Shown here piece after piece: positions 44,140 through 52,602 of a DNA stretch of 64,000 nt. Each line of letters starts with the position of its first letter. The stretch's first letter is position 1. Made by a program: the position numbers and the translations under genes. The notes beneath the pieces were generated by a model. It searched no databases, was not told the origin of the DNA, and saw nothing but the letters and a program-made list of their open reading frames with translations. This stretch comes from Streptomyces sp. V1I1 (lineage in GTDB: Bacteria; Actinomycetota; Actinomycetes; Streptomycetales; Streptomycetaceae), in contig NZ_JAUSZH010000001.1 of the NCBI RefSeq assembly GCF_030817355.1, forward strand, positions 496,001 through 560,000, given 5' to 3'.

Positions 44140-45315
44140 TCAGGGCAGCCGTACCTCGACGCGTAGACCGCCCCCGGGCCCGGGTTGGGCAGTGGCAGTG
44201 GCGGTGCCGCCGTGGGCGGTGGCGATGGAGCGCACGATGGACAGGCCCAGGCCATGGCCACGGTCCGCTCCTGCGCCGGTGCGGTCCCGGCCGTGGCCCC
44301 GGCGAAACGGTTCGAAGAGCGTCTCGACGGTGTCGGGCTCCACCTCGGGTCCGGTGTTGGTCACGGTCAGGCGGCCACGGGAGAGGGCCACCTCGACGCG
44401 TCCGTCCGGTTGGTTGTAGGCGATGGCGTTGCGCAGCAGGTTCGCCGTCAACTGGCCGAGCAGGACCCGGTCTCCCGGTACGGGCGCGGGCGACCGCTCG
44501 GCCTCGACAGTGACCACGACGCCCGCCTCGGCGGCAACAGCCCCGCAGGAGGCGACCTCCTCGGCGACCACGTCCAACAGATCCACGGTCTCGTGGGTCT
44601 CGATGCCCCCCTCGCTCTGCGCCAGGAGCAACAGCCCTTCGATGAGCTGCCCGTTGCGCCGATTGGCGTCCAGGAGGGACTGTCGCACCCGGGCCAGTTC
44701 CTCGGGGGTCGGGTTCTCCAGGCCGATCTGGAGGGCTGCGCGCTGCGCGGCGAGCGGGGTACGCAGTTCGTGGGAGGCGTTGGCGATGAAGCGGCGCTGG
44801 CTGTCGAAGGAGGTTTCAAGGCGGGCGAGGAGCGCGTCGAAGGTGTCGGCGAGTACCGTGAGTTCGTCCCGCGGGCCGTCGAGAGCAATGCGTTCGTGCA
44901 GGTTCTCCTGGGAGATCCGGCGGGCCCTGGACGTCATGGAGTGCACGGGCCGCAGCACCCGCCCGGTGATCCACCAGCCGACGCCGACGGCGAACACCGC
45001 CATCACGAGCAGAGCCGCGCCCGACCAGAGCAGGACCTGCCGGGAGGCGAAGTGGGCGAGCTCGAGGCTGACCGTTCCGGCATCGGACGGCGGGTTCCCC
45101 TGCGGCACCATCCGTGGCCTGCGGTCCATCAGCTCGTTGGCCTTGGCCATGGCGTCCGCCCGGGACAGGAAGTAGACGAGGGCCAGCAGGATGCCGCCGA
45201 GCAGGACGAACACCAGGCCGTAGACGGCAGCGATGCGGGTACGGACTGTGGCCCGGTGCGCGCGCGCCCGCCCCCCGCCCCGCCCCCGCACCGCACGTGC
45301 CGTCAAGCCCCTCAC
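44140..45315 (-). CDS. Sensor histidine kinase of the MacAB-like operon
   Basis: A 391-residue kinase. Two transmembrane helices (about 27-48 and 95-118), HAMP, HisKA (ANASHELRTPLAAQR) and an HATPase domain with LLRNAIAYNQPDG and GHGLGLSIVRS. The catalytic boxes are complete. GTG 45315 overlaps the regulator stop (GTGA). It is the last gene of the six-gene operon and probably tunes the exporter upstream. Confidence 0.9.
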   Translation of the reverse strand: MRGLTARAVRGRGGGRARAHRATVRTRIAAVYGLVFVLLGGILLALVYFLSRADAMAKANELMDRRPRMVPQGNPPSDAGTVSLELAHFASRQVLLWSGAALLVMAVFAVGVGWWITGRVLRPVHSMTSRARRISQENLHERIALDGPRDELTVLADTFDALLARLETSFDSQRRFIANASHELRTPLAAQRAALQIGLENPTPEELARVRQSLLDANRRNGQLIEGLLLLAQSEGGIETHETVDLLDVVAEEVASCGAVAAEAGVVVTVEAERSPAPVPGDRVLLGQLTANLLRNAIAYNQPDGRVEVALSRGRLTVTNTGPEVEPDTVETLFEPFRRGHGRDRTGAGADRGHGLGLSIVRSIATAHGGTATATAQPGPGGGLRVEVRLP

Positions 45316-45965
45316 AGCGCGTACCCCACGCCCTGTACGGTCCGGATCAGGGGCGGTTCGCCGAGTTTGCCGCGCAGCTTGCTCATGGTGACGCGGACCG
45401 CTGAGGTGAACGGGTCGGCGTGCTCGTCCCAGGCACGCTCAAGGAGTTCCTCCGCGCCGACCGGGGCCCCGTCGGCCGCCAGCAGCAGATGCAGTACGGC
45501 AAACTCCTTCGGCGTGAGATCAAGCACCCGGCCGTCCCGCGTGGCGGTGCGCTGCGCGGTGTTGAGCACCACCCCCGACTTCTGCAGTACCGGCGGCAGG
45601 GGCGGTGCGCTGCGGCGGCACAACGCGTGGACCCTGGCGATGAGTTCGTCGTACTCGAAGGGCTTGGCGAGATAGTCGTCGGCCCCCAGGTTGAGGCCCT
45701 GGACCCGGTCGTGCAGACCGTCGGCCGCGGTGAGCATCAGGATGCGGGTCCTCGCCCCCGAGCCGGCCAGGTCGGCGGCGACAACATCCCCGTGCACCCC
45801 GGGCAGGTCCCGGTCCAGGACCACGACGTCGTAGTCGGTCACCTGGAGGCTGTGTGCCGCCTCGGCTCCGTCGTGGACGGTGTCCACCGCGAATCCGTGG
45901 CGGCGCAGCCCGAGGGTGACCATCTCGGCGATCAGCGCGTCGTCCTCGGCGACAAGTACCCGCAT
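45312..45965 (-). CDS. OmpR-family response regulator of the MacAB-like operon
   Basis: A 217-residue regulator. The receiver has VAEDDALIAEM, the phosphoacceptor in VVVLDRDLPG and DYLAKPF. The winged helix ends LIRTVQGVGYAL. The ATG at 45965 has GGGAGAACGAC upstream. It lies 54 bp after the permease and overlaps the kinase start. It probably regulates the whole operon. Confidence 0.9.
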   Translation of the reverse strand: MRVLVAEDDALIAEMVTLGLRRHGFAVDTVHDGAEAAHSLQVTDYDVVVLDRDLPGVHGDVVAADLAGSGARTRILMLTAADGLHDRVQGLNLGADDYLAKPFEYDELIARVHALCRRSAPPLPPVLQKSGVVLNTAQRTATRDGRVLDLTPKEFAVLHLLLAADGAPVGAEELLERAWDEHADPFTSAVRVTMSKLRGKLGEPPLIRTVQGVGYAL

Positions 45966-46019
45966 GTCGTTCTCCCTTACTTGCTCAGGATGTGATTCAA
46001 CGGTGGCCGATCAGGATGG

Positions 46020-47213
46020 TCAGGTCGCGGCGAGCGCCACCGTGGGGGCCAGCCCGGCGGCGCGTACCGCCGGATAGAGACCGGCCACGCCGCCGATCAT
46101 CAGAGTCGAGCCGACCCCACCTCCCATCACCCACGGCGGCACCACCACCGGCCAGCCCTGCGTAGCGGCGTACGCGGCGGTGACCGCCGAACCGATCACC
46201 ACGCCCGCCCCGCCGCCGAGCGCGGACAGCAGCAGCGACTCGGTGAGGAACTGCAGGCACACCTGGCTCCGGGTGGCGCCCAGGGAGCGTCTGAGGCCCA
46301 CTTCGCCGCGGCGCTCCAGAACCGAGATGACCATGGTGTTGGCGACACCGATCCCACCGACCAGCAGCGCCACGCCGCCCAGCCCCAGCAGCAGCCCGGT
46401 GAAAGCCTTGTCGCCGGCCTGCTGGGCGACGAGTGCGTCGGAGGGGCGGGAGACCTTCACGGTGGTGGGGTCGGCCGGGTTCGCGGTCGGGCCGATCAAC
46501 TCCCGTACCCTGCCGACGGACTTCTCGGCGGCCCGGGTGTAGACGAGGGTCGGGTGACCGTCGAAGCCGAGGTATTTCTTGGCCGCGTCCCAGCCGACCA
46601 GAGCGGCGGTGTCCAGCTCGGGGGCGAGCGGCACCGGGGCGAGGATGCCTGCGACGGTGAACCACTGGCCGCCGAGCCAGACCCTGGTGTCCGGCCCGGG
46701 TTCGGTGACGCCCAGCAGCTGCGCAGTGGTGGCACCGAGGACGGCCACCGGATACTCGCCCGTGGCCTCGTTGAGCCAGTTGCCGCGCGCCATGGTGGCG
46801 CCCACCGACTTCAGCAGATCCTGCCGGGCACCCGCGGCGGTGATCCCGTTGGACTGCGCCTTTGGGATCTTGTCCGTCCGGTAGGTCTTCACGCCGTCGA
46901 TCGTCCCGATCGCGGTGGCCGACTCCGCACCCCCGATCCGGCCAATCATGTCCATGGCTTCCTCGGGCAACCTCGCCGTGCCGCCGTCGAGGGACTGCCC
47001 GGGCGTGGCTGTCAGCAGATTCGTGCCGAGCCGGGCGAGGGTACGGTCCAGCTCGGCCCGGCTGGAGCTGGAGATACCGACGACCGAGACCATGGCCGCG
47101 ATGCCGATGGCGATGCCGAGCGCGGACAGCAGGACGCGTACGGGGCGGCTGCGCAGGCCGAATCCTCCGACACGTACACAGTCGGCGGGGCTGAGACGGG
47201 CCGGGGTCAGCAT
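46020..47213 (-). CDS. MacB-like ABC transporter permease
   Basis: A 397-residue membrane protein with one N-terminal helix (LLSALGIAIGIAAMVSVVGI), a large extracytoplasmic MacB-type domain (about 50-270) and three C-terminal helices (GLGGVALLVGGIGVANTMVI, then the SVLERRGEVGLRRSLGA motif, then two more). It is the FtsX/MacB type that transmits force rather than pumping through a classical channel. The start overlaps the ATPase gene by seven bases. Confidence 0.9.
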   Translation of the reverse strand: MLTPARLSPADCVRVGGFGLRSRPVRVLLSALGIAIGIAAMVSVVGISSSSRAELDRTLARLGTNLLTATPGQSLDGGTARLPEEAMDMIGRIGGAESATAIGTIDGVKTYRTDKIPKAQSNGITAAGARQDLLKSVGATMARGNWLNEATGEYPVAVLGATTAQLLGVTEPGPDTRVWLGGQWFTVAGILAPVPLAPELDTAALVGWDAAKKYLGFDGHPTLVYTRAAEKSVGRVRELIGPTANPADPTTVKVSRPSDALVAQQAGDKAFTGLLLGLGGVALLVGGIGVANTMVISVLERRGEVGLRRSLGATRSQVCLQFLTESLLLSALGGGAGVVIGSAVTAAYAATQGWPVVVPPWVMGGGVGSTLMIGGVAGLYPAVRAAGLAPTVALAAT

Positions 47214-47962
47214 GTGGCCCCCAGCGCGACGGAATCGGTGGCGGTCGCGGTGGCGGTGGCGGTGGCGGTGGCGGAATCGGACTGCACTCGTCCGTCGAGC
47301 ATGGCGACCTGTCGGGGCAGCGAGTCCGCGATGGAGCGGTCGTGGGTGATGACGAGGATGGTGGTGCCCGATTCGTGCAGCTCGTGCAGCAGCTCCATCA
47401 CCGCCGCACCCGCCTTGGAGTCGAGCGCTCCGGTGGGCTCGTCGGCGAGCAGGACGGCCGGTTCGCCGACCACCGCACGGGCGATCGCGACGCGCTGCCT
47501 CTCACCGCCGGACAGCTCGTGCGGGCGGTGGTCGAGGCGATGGCCGAGCCCCACCCGTTCCAGGGCGGCCGCCGCCCGCTCGCGGCGCGTGCGCTGTCCG
47601 GTGCCGCTGTAGAGGAGTCCGTACGCGACGCTGTCGAGCGCGGAGACGCCGGCCGGGAGGTGGAACTGCTGGAAGACGAAGCCGATGCTCTGCGCGCGCA
47701 GGGCCGAGAGCTGCCGGTCGGAGAGGGCGGCCACGTCATGGCCGTCGATGACAACGCCGCCCGAGGTGGGCCGGTCCAGTGTCCCAATCACGTTCAGCAT
47801 GGTGGATTTCCCAGACCCGGAAGGCCCGACGATCGCGGCCATTTCACCGCGGTGAACGGTCAGGCTGACGCCGACGAGCGCGGCGACTCCCCCGGCGTAC
47901 GTACGGGTCACCTCCTCCAGTACGACGACGGATGAGCCGGCGGCAGAGGCGAGTGCGGTCAC
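47207..47962 (-). CDS. MacB/LolD-type ABC ATPase
   Basis: A 251-residue ATPase. It has Walker A (GPSGSGKST), Q loop (FVFQQFHL), signature (LSGGERQRVAIARAV), Walker B (VLLADEPTGALD) and H loop (LVITHD). It energises the adjacent permease. The C-terminus has an odd tail of alternating Ala-Thr from a GGTGGC repeat tract. GTG 47962 overlaps the adaptor stop (GTGA). Confidence 0.92.
   Translation of the reverse strand: MTALASAAGSSVVVLEEVTRTYAGGVAALVGVSLTVHRGEMAAIVGPSGSGKSTMLNVIGTLDRPTSGGVVIDGHDVAALSDRQLSALRAQSIGFVFQQFHLPAGVSALDSVAYGLLYSGTGQRTRRERAAAALERVGLGHRLDHRPHELSGGERQRVAIARAVVGEPAVLLADEPTGALDSKAGAAVMELLHELHESGTTILVITHDRSIADSLPRQVAMLDGRVQSDSATATATATATATDSVALGATC
47237..47274. repeat. GGTGGC repeat tract
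   Basis: Imperfect tandem GGTGGC units near the 3' end of the ABC ATPase gene encode an Ala-Thr tail. Length changes here would alter only the tail. Confidence 0.6.
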
Positions 47963-49047
47963 TTGGGCACCCCCACCCTCAAGCCCTCGCGCAGCCCCTT
48001 GCCGGTGACCTCGACCCGGCCCTGGGCGAAGAGCCCGAGCGTGACGGGCACGGTACGGGTCCGGCCGCCGCCCTCGACGACCTGCACTGCGTACCCACCA
48101 TCGTCAGGCAGCGCCACCAGTGCGGTGACGGGCACGGACATGGCCTTCTGCGCGGTGGCGCTGATGAACTTCACATCCACCGTGGCCGCGTCCAGGCCCT
48201 TCAGCTTCTTCTGATCGGGGATCTCGATCTCCACCTCGACCTTGGTCTGCGGCTTTTCACCGCCGCCGCCCTGCTGTGCGGCGTCGTCCTTGGGCGGTGA
48301 CACCGTCCGTACGGTGCCGACCTTCCCCGTGACGGTGGTGCCATCGGGCAGGACCACACCCACAGACGCGCCCTTCTTGGCCAACCCCTGGTCACCGACG
48401 CCCAGTTCGGCGCTGACGCGCTTCTCCCGGCTCGTGTGCCTCAGGATTGTGCCGTTCACCGGATCGCCCACGGCGGCCTCCAGTGCGGCGACACGGATCA
48501 GTCCGGAGGCGAAGGCGGCCTGCCCATTCTTGAGCTCGCCGGTCGTCTTCACGCCCCGCTTCTTCTGGAACGCGCGGAGTGCGGCAGCTGTACGGGCGGT
48601 GTAGTCGTCCCCGTCGGGGGCGTCGTAACCCAGCGCCCGCAGGTTGTCGTTGAGCTGCTCGACATCCGGCCCCTCGGTGCCGGGCACCAGGTCCCGGTAC
48701 ATCGGGACGGTGCCGTACATCAGCGTCACGGGCTGGTTGTCGACCTTGTAGAGCGTATCCCCGCGCCCCACCGTCGACCCCGGCTCCGGTAACCAGGTGA
48801 CCGTGCCGGGCAGTCGGCCGCTCACCGTGACCGGATCCCCGTAGCCCAGTTCGCCCGCGACCAGCTTTGAGGCGGCCAGATCGCTGCGGCTGATCTCACC
48901 GGTGGCAGACGGCAGTTGGGCGGAATGTGTCGCGGCCGTCGTGTCGGCACCGTCGCCCAGTCCAAGTGCGGCAACGGACACCCCGCCCCCGGCCAGCACC
49001 ACCACACCCGTGACCAGCACGGTCTTCGGCCATCGCTTCCGGCTCAC
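47959..49047 (-). CDS. MacA-like membrane adaptor with peptidoglycan-binding domain
   Basis: A 362-residue protein. GTG 49047 overlaps the lipoprotein stop (GTGA). It has an N-terminal signal anchor (VLVTGVVVLAGGGVSVAALG) and a biotinyl-lipoyl-like start (VTVSGRLPGTVTWLPEPGS). A peptidoglycan-binding-like repeat (EQLNDNLRALGYDAPDGDDY, AALRAFQKKRG) is inserted where coiled hairpins sit in Gram-negative MacA. The usual HlyD-type beta barrel ends MSVPVTALVALPDDGGYAVQ. It joins the exporter to the cell wall. Confidence 0.88.
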   Translation of the reverse strand: MSRKRWPKTVLVTGVVVLAGGGVSVAALGLGDGADTTAATHSAQLPSATGEISRSDLAASKLVAGELGYGDPVTVSGRLPGTVTWLPEPGSTVGRGDTLYKVDNQPVTLMYGTVPMYRDLVPGTEGPDVEQLNDNLRALGYDAPDGDDYTARTAAALRAFQKKRGVKTTGELKNGQAAFASGLIRVAALEAAVGDPVNGTILRHTSREKRVSAELGVGDQGLAKKGASVGVVLPDGTTVTGKVGTVRTVSPPKDDAAQQGGGGEKPQTKVEVEIEIPDQKKLKGLDAATVDVKFISATAQKAMSVPVTALVALPDDGGYAVQVVEGGGRTRTVPVTLGLFAQGRVEVTGKGLREGLRVGVPK

Positions 49048-49562
49048 TGGCCGCTCACGTCCCGCTCCTCGCCCTTCATGTACTGCTTGCATGCCGCCAT
49101 CGCCTTCTTGAACGTCGGCGTGCTCTGGGCCGCCTCGCCCTGTGGTGGGATGAAGGCGCCGTTCACCGGGTCGTCGACCTCGACGCCGTTCTTCCGGAAG
49201 CATTTGGCCAGTTCCAGAGCCTCCTTCTGGAAATCGGCCATCTCCTCTTCGGTGTGCGCCTGAGGGGCGTACTTCTTGCATGCATCCTGCGCGGCTTCCA
49301 CCTTGGCCCGTGGAAGGTCTGCGGGGAACTGGTTCACCTGTTCACCGGGCTTGGGGTCCGCAACGTCAACGCCCTGGTCCCGTAGGCACTTCGCGTACTG
49401 AAGGCTCTTGTCCTTGCCGCTGTCGGCGGCCTCGTCCCCGCCTTCGCCGTCGCTACGGCCGCACGCTGCCAGCGACACGACCGCCGCCGTTGCCACCCCG
49501 GAGACGGCCAGCATCCGGCGGGCGCTGCGCCATCGGTTTCTCCGCGCCGTAAGCATCAGCAT
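49044..49562 (-). CDS. Lipoprotein with duplicated Cys motif, first gene of the operon
   Basis: A 172-residue lipoprotein. The lipobox is VSLAAC. The mature part has two similar units, YAKCLRDQGVDVADP to DACKKY and LAKCFRKNGVEVDDP to ACKQYM, each with two Cys that may pair. Such proteins commonly head MacAB-like operons in actinobacteria and may bind the exported substrate. The ATG at 49562 has GAGGAG suitably spaced; a second ATG at 49556 is in frame. Confidence 0.8.
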   Translation of the reverse strand: MLMLTARRNRWRSARRMLAVSGVATAAVVSLAACGRSDGEGGDEAADSGKDKSLQYAKCLRDQGVDVADPKPGEQVNQFPADLPRAKVEAAQDACKKYAPQAHTEEEMADFQKEALELAKCFRKNGVEVDDPVNGAFIPPQGEAAQSTPTFKKAMAACKQYMKGEERDVSGQ

Positions 49563-49772
49563 TCATGGCTCCTCTTGTCGGGCGGGCGGCCTCGCGCCGT
49601 CCAGCCGTATCAAGGGATACGGGGAGGGATGTTGCGCAGAGTTTTCGCGGCGTTCCGCGCCACACGAGAGGGCCTGGCCGTTTGGTCACATGGCGAGTTG
49701 GCAGACTCTGGATCAGAACTGCCTTACGAATGGCGCACTTTCCGAGTCCGCTGTCCTACCGATGGAGTGTTC

Positions 49773-50159
49773 ATGGACCTGACCCACCGCAAGCTCTACT
49801 CGCTCGATCCCAACGCTGACCCCGGTGACGAAGCGAGACAGCTTCGCGCTCAGGGCCCCCTGGTTCCGGTGGAGTTGCCCGGGGGTGTAGCAGCCTGGGC
49901 AGCCACGGACCTCGCCACCGCGAAGGCCGTTCTCGGCCATGAGGATCTGACCAAGGACCCTGAGCACTGGCCTGCCCTGAAGGCGGGCCGGATACCGGAC
50001 GAATGGGAGCTGATCGCCCTCGTCCGAGGAGCGGCGATGCTCCATGAGGGCGGCGACGATCACCGCCGGCTGCGGCAGCTGGTGAGCTCCGCTTTCAATC
50101 GATCCCGAACCTTTGCCGACTCGGTGACAGCCAGACATCGCGGAGGGAGCACAGCATGA
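49773..50159 (+). pseudogene. N-terminal fragment of a cytochrome P450
   Basis: ATG 49773 starts MDLTHRKLYSLDPN. The N-terminal P450 pattern LRAQGPLVPVELPGGVAAWA leads to DLTKDPEHWPALKAG and GDDHRRLRQLVSSAF. It then breaks into unrelated sequence and stops at 50159. The I-helix, ExxR and heme-Cys regions are missing, so it cannot work. The stop overlaps the chitinase start. Confidence 0.72.
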
Positions 50160-51208
50160 TCGGTCGTAGGTTACGTCTGCTGTCGGTCGGCCTGGGGGTG
50201 GCCTGCGTCGTGCAGATGCTGGTCGCCGCGGCGCCGAGTGCACCGCGGGCTGACACATGCGCGGTCAAGTCGAAGCCCTCGGACAAGGTGCTCCAGGGGT
50301 ACTGGGAGAACTGGGATGGCGCGGCGAACGGCGTTCACCCACCGTTCGGATGGACTCCGATCACCGACACCCGCATCCGTGATCACGGCTACAACGTCGT
50401 CAACGCGGCATTCCCGGTCATTCGCTCCGACGGCACTGTCCTGTGGGAGGACGGGATGGACGCGACGGTCAAGGTCGCGACCCCGGCCGAAATGTGCCGG
50501 GCCAAGGCGGCCGGTCTCACCATCCTGATGTCCATCGGCGGTGCGACGGCCGGTATCGACCTCAGCTCCAGCACCGTCGCCGACCGGTTCGTCCAGACGG
50601 TGGTGCCCATCCTGAAGGCGTACAACTTCGACGGCATCGACATCGACATCGAGACAGGCCTCATTGGCAGCGGCAACATCAACCAGCTGTCGACATCGCA
50701 GGCCAACCTCGTTCGCATCATCGACGGCGTGCTCGCCCAGATGCCCCCCAACTTCGGCCTGACGATGGCGCCCGAGACGGCCTACGTCACCGGCGGCAGC
50801 GTGGCATACGGCTCGATCTGGGGCGCGTACCTGCCAATTGTGAAGAAGTACGCGGACAACGGCCGGCTCTGGTGGCTGAACATGCAGTACTACAACGGCA
50901 GCATGTACGGGTGCTCCGGCGACTCGTACTCCGCCGGCACGGTCCAAGGATTCACCGCCCAGACGGACTGCCTGAACAAGGGTCTGGTCGTCCAGGGCAC
51001 CACGATCAGGGTCCCCTACGACAAGCAGGTTCCGGGATTGCCGGCACAACCGGGCGCCGGAGGCGGCTACATGTCGCCGAACCTGGTGTCGCAGGCCTGG
51101 AACAACTACAACAACGGGCTGAAGGGACTGATGACCTGGTCGATCAACTGGGACGGGTCGAAGGGATGGACGTTCGGGAACAACGTCAAGGCTCTGCAGC
51201 GCCGCTGA
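50156..51208 (+). CDS. Secreted GH18 chitinase
   Basis: A 350-residue exported enzyme with a signal peptide (LGVACVVQMLVAAAPSAPRA). The GH18 barrel contains the catalytic FDGIDIDIE (DxxDxDxE) and TILMSIGGA, with substrate-cleft residues MTWSINWD near the end. No chitin-binding module is attached, so it is the compact type. A GGAGGGAG site precedes ATG 50156. Codon 6 is TTA (50171-50173), which should make translation depend on bldA. It hydrolyses chitin beta-1,4 bonds outside the cell. Confidence 0.9.
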   Translation: MIGRRLRLLSVGLGVACVVQMLVAAAPSAPRADTCAVKSKPSDKVLQGYWENWDGAANGVHPPFGWTPITDTRIRDHGYNVVNAAFPVIRSDGTVLWEDGMDATVKVATPAEMCRAKAAGLTILMSIGGATAGIDLSSSTVADRFVQTVVPILKAYNFDGIDIDIETGLIGSGNINQLSTSQANLVRIIDGVLAQMPPNFGLTMAPETAYVTGGSVAYGSIWGAYLPIVKKYADNGRLWWLNMQYYNGSMYGCSGDSYSAGTVQGFTAQTDCLNKGLVVQGTTIRVPYDKQVPGLPAQPGAGGGYMSPNLVSQAWNNYNNGLKGLMTWSINWDGSKGWTFGNNVKALQRR

Positions 51209-51227
51209 AGTGTGCTGATCTCAGGGT

Positions 51228-52451
51228 TCACTGCTCGCGCATGCCCCAGGGTGAGCCGTACTCCGTCAGCAGATCCAGGAAGGGCCGGGCGGGGAGGGCC
51301 TCGGGGCCGAGGACGCCGCTGCCGGACCAGGTGCCTGCGGCGATCAGTTCCAGGGCCACGACGGGGTTGATGGCGGTCTGCCACACGACCGCCTGGCAGC
51401 CGTACTCGCGCATGGACCACTGGTTGTCGACCACGTGATACAGGTAAACCTCGCGCGGGCGGCCGTCCTTGGTGCCCTTGACCCAAGTGCCCGCGCAGGT
51501 CTTGCCGTGCATGCGCTCTCCGAGGGCTGCCGGGTCCGGCAGGCAGGCGGCGACCACGTCACGCGGGGAGACGCGGACCGTGCCCGATCCGTCCGCCGCG
51601 GGCACCGGCACGGGATCTGTGCGGTCGAGGCCCAGCAGGTGCAGCGTCTGCAGCGTGCGGATGAAATCCTCGCCGAGGCCGTACTTGAAGGTGACGCGTC
51701 CCGCGTCCACCCAGCGCGGCACGAGCAGGACCTCCTCGTGCTCGACGTTGACACACTCGACGGGTCCGATCCCCTCGGGGAAGTCGAACACTTCGGGCTC
51801 GCTGAAGGGGGCGGTGGTGAACCAGCCACGGCCGGCCTCGTAGACGACGGGCGCATTGAGGCATTCCTCGATGGTGGTCCAGATGCTGAACGAGGGCGCG
51901 AAGTCGTAGCCGTCGACCGTGAGGTTCGCCCCGTCGCGGATGCCGATCTCCTCGATCTCGTCGAAGAGTTCATCGGCGGCATGCCGGGCGAAGACGTCGG
52001 ACAGTCCCGGCTCGACGCCGATGCCGACGAGCGCGAGGGATCCGGCCTTCTCCCAGTCCGCGGCGCGCTCGAACTGGGTGTCGCCGAGCTTGACGCCACA
52101 GAGCTCGTACGGGCGCTCCGGGTGCGGGCGGGACAGCGACATCGCCATGTCCAGGTACTGCGCCCCGGCGGCCAGGGCCGCCTGGAACAGCGGCATCACG
52201 AAGCGGGGGTCGGTGGCGTTAAGCAGGACGTCGCAGCGCTGCCGGTGCAGCAGGGAGGTGACGGCGGCCTCATCGCTCGCGTCGATCCGTTCGGCGCTGA
52301 AGCGGCCGTCCGGCTCCAGTGCCGCGACGGCGGCCTCGGCGCGCGAGAGGTCATAGTCGGCAACAACCACGTGGTCGAAGAAGGACCGGCGGGCCGCGAT
52401 CCGGGTGATGGCGGTACCGACGCCGCCGGCCCCCACGAGAAGAACACGCAT
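51228..52451 (-). CDS. Saccharopine-dehydrogenase-like NAD(P)-binding enzyme
   Basis: A 407-residue enzyme. The N-terminal Rossmann motif VLLVGAGGVGTAITRIA is followed by VVVADYDLSRAEAAVAAL, DVLLNATDPRFVMPLFQAAL and the middle GIGVEPGLSDVFARHAADEL. This is the saccharopine reductase/carboxynorspermidine synthase type. Substrate uncertain. It is divergent from the TetR regulator, which probably controls it. It ends 19 bp from the chitinase stop. Confidence 0.85.
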   Translation of the reverse strand: MRVLLVGAGGVGTAITRIAARRSFFDHVVVADYDLSRAEAAVAALEPDGRFSAERIDASDEAAVTSLLHRQRCDVLLNATDPRFVMPLFQAALAAGAQYLDMAMSLSRPHPERPYELCGVKLGDTQFERAADWEKAGSLALVGIGVEPGLSDVFARHAADELFDEIEEIGIRDGANLTVDGYDFAPSFSIWTTIEECLNAPVVYEAGRGWFTTAPFSEPEVFDFPEGIGPVECVNVEHEEVLLVPRWVDAGRVTFKYGLGEDFIRTLQTLHLLGLDRTDPVPVPAADGSGTVRVSPRDVVAACLPDPAALGERMHGKTCAGTWVKGTKDGRPREVYLYHVVDNQWSMREYGCQAVVWQTAINPVVALELIAAGTWSGSGVLGPEALPARPFLDLLTEYGSPWGMREQ

Positions 52452-52520
52452 GACAAAGCTCCATTTCCAGACACAGCGTGCAGGGCGCTGCTGATGGGCG
52501 CGGTGCCTGTTGAACCCGAT

Positions 52521-52557
52521 CCAACGCGCACACCGTTGTTAACGTCAATGGCGTTGG
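52521..52557. promoter_or_regulatory. Candidate TetR operator between divergent genes
   Basis: An inverted pair CCAACGC (52521-52527) / GCGTTGG (52551-52557). Inside it lies the near-palindrome AACGTCAATGGCGTT (52541-52555; 6 of 7 arm bases pair). It is in the 151-bp divergent region, in the right place to block both promoters. Confidence 0.45.
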
Positions 52558-52602
52558 CATAAGGTCGATGGGTCATGGCGATGGTCGTGGAAGGAGCCTG
52601 CC

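Noticed and set aside
44185..45675. Long plus-strand frame across the kinase and regulator genes
   Set aside because: It spans the junction of two clear minus-strand genes and has no recognisable motif.
47237..47274. GGTGGC repeats as a CRISPR-like array
   Set aside because: The units are contiguous with no spacers and lie inside a coding sequence.
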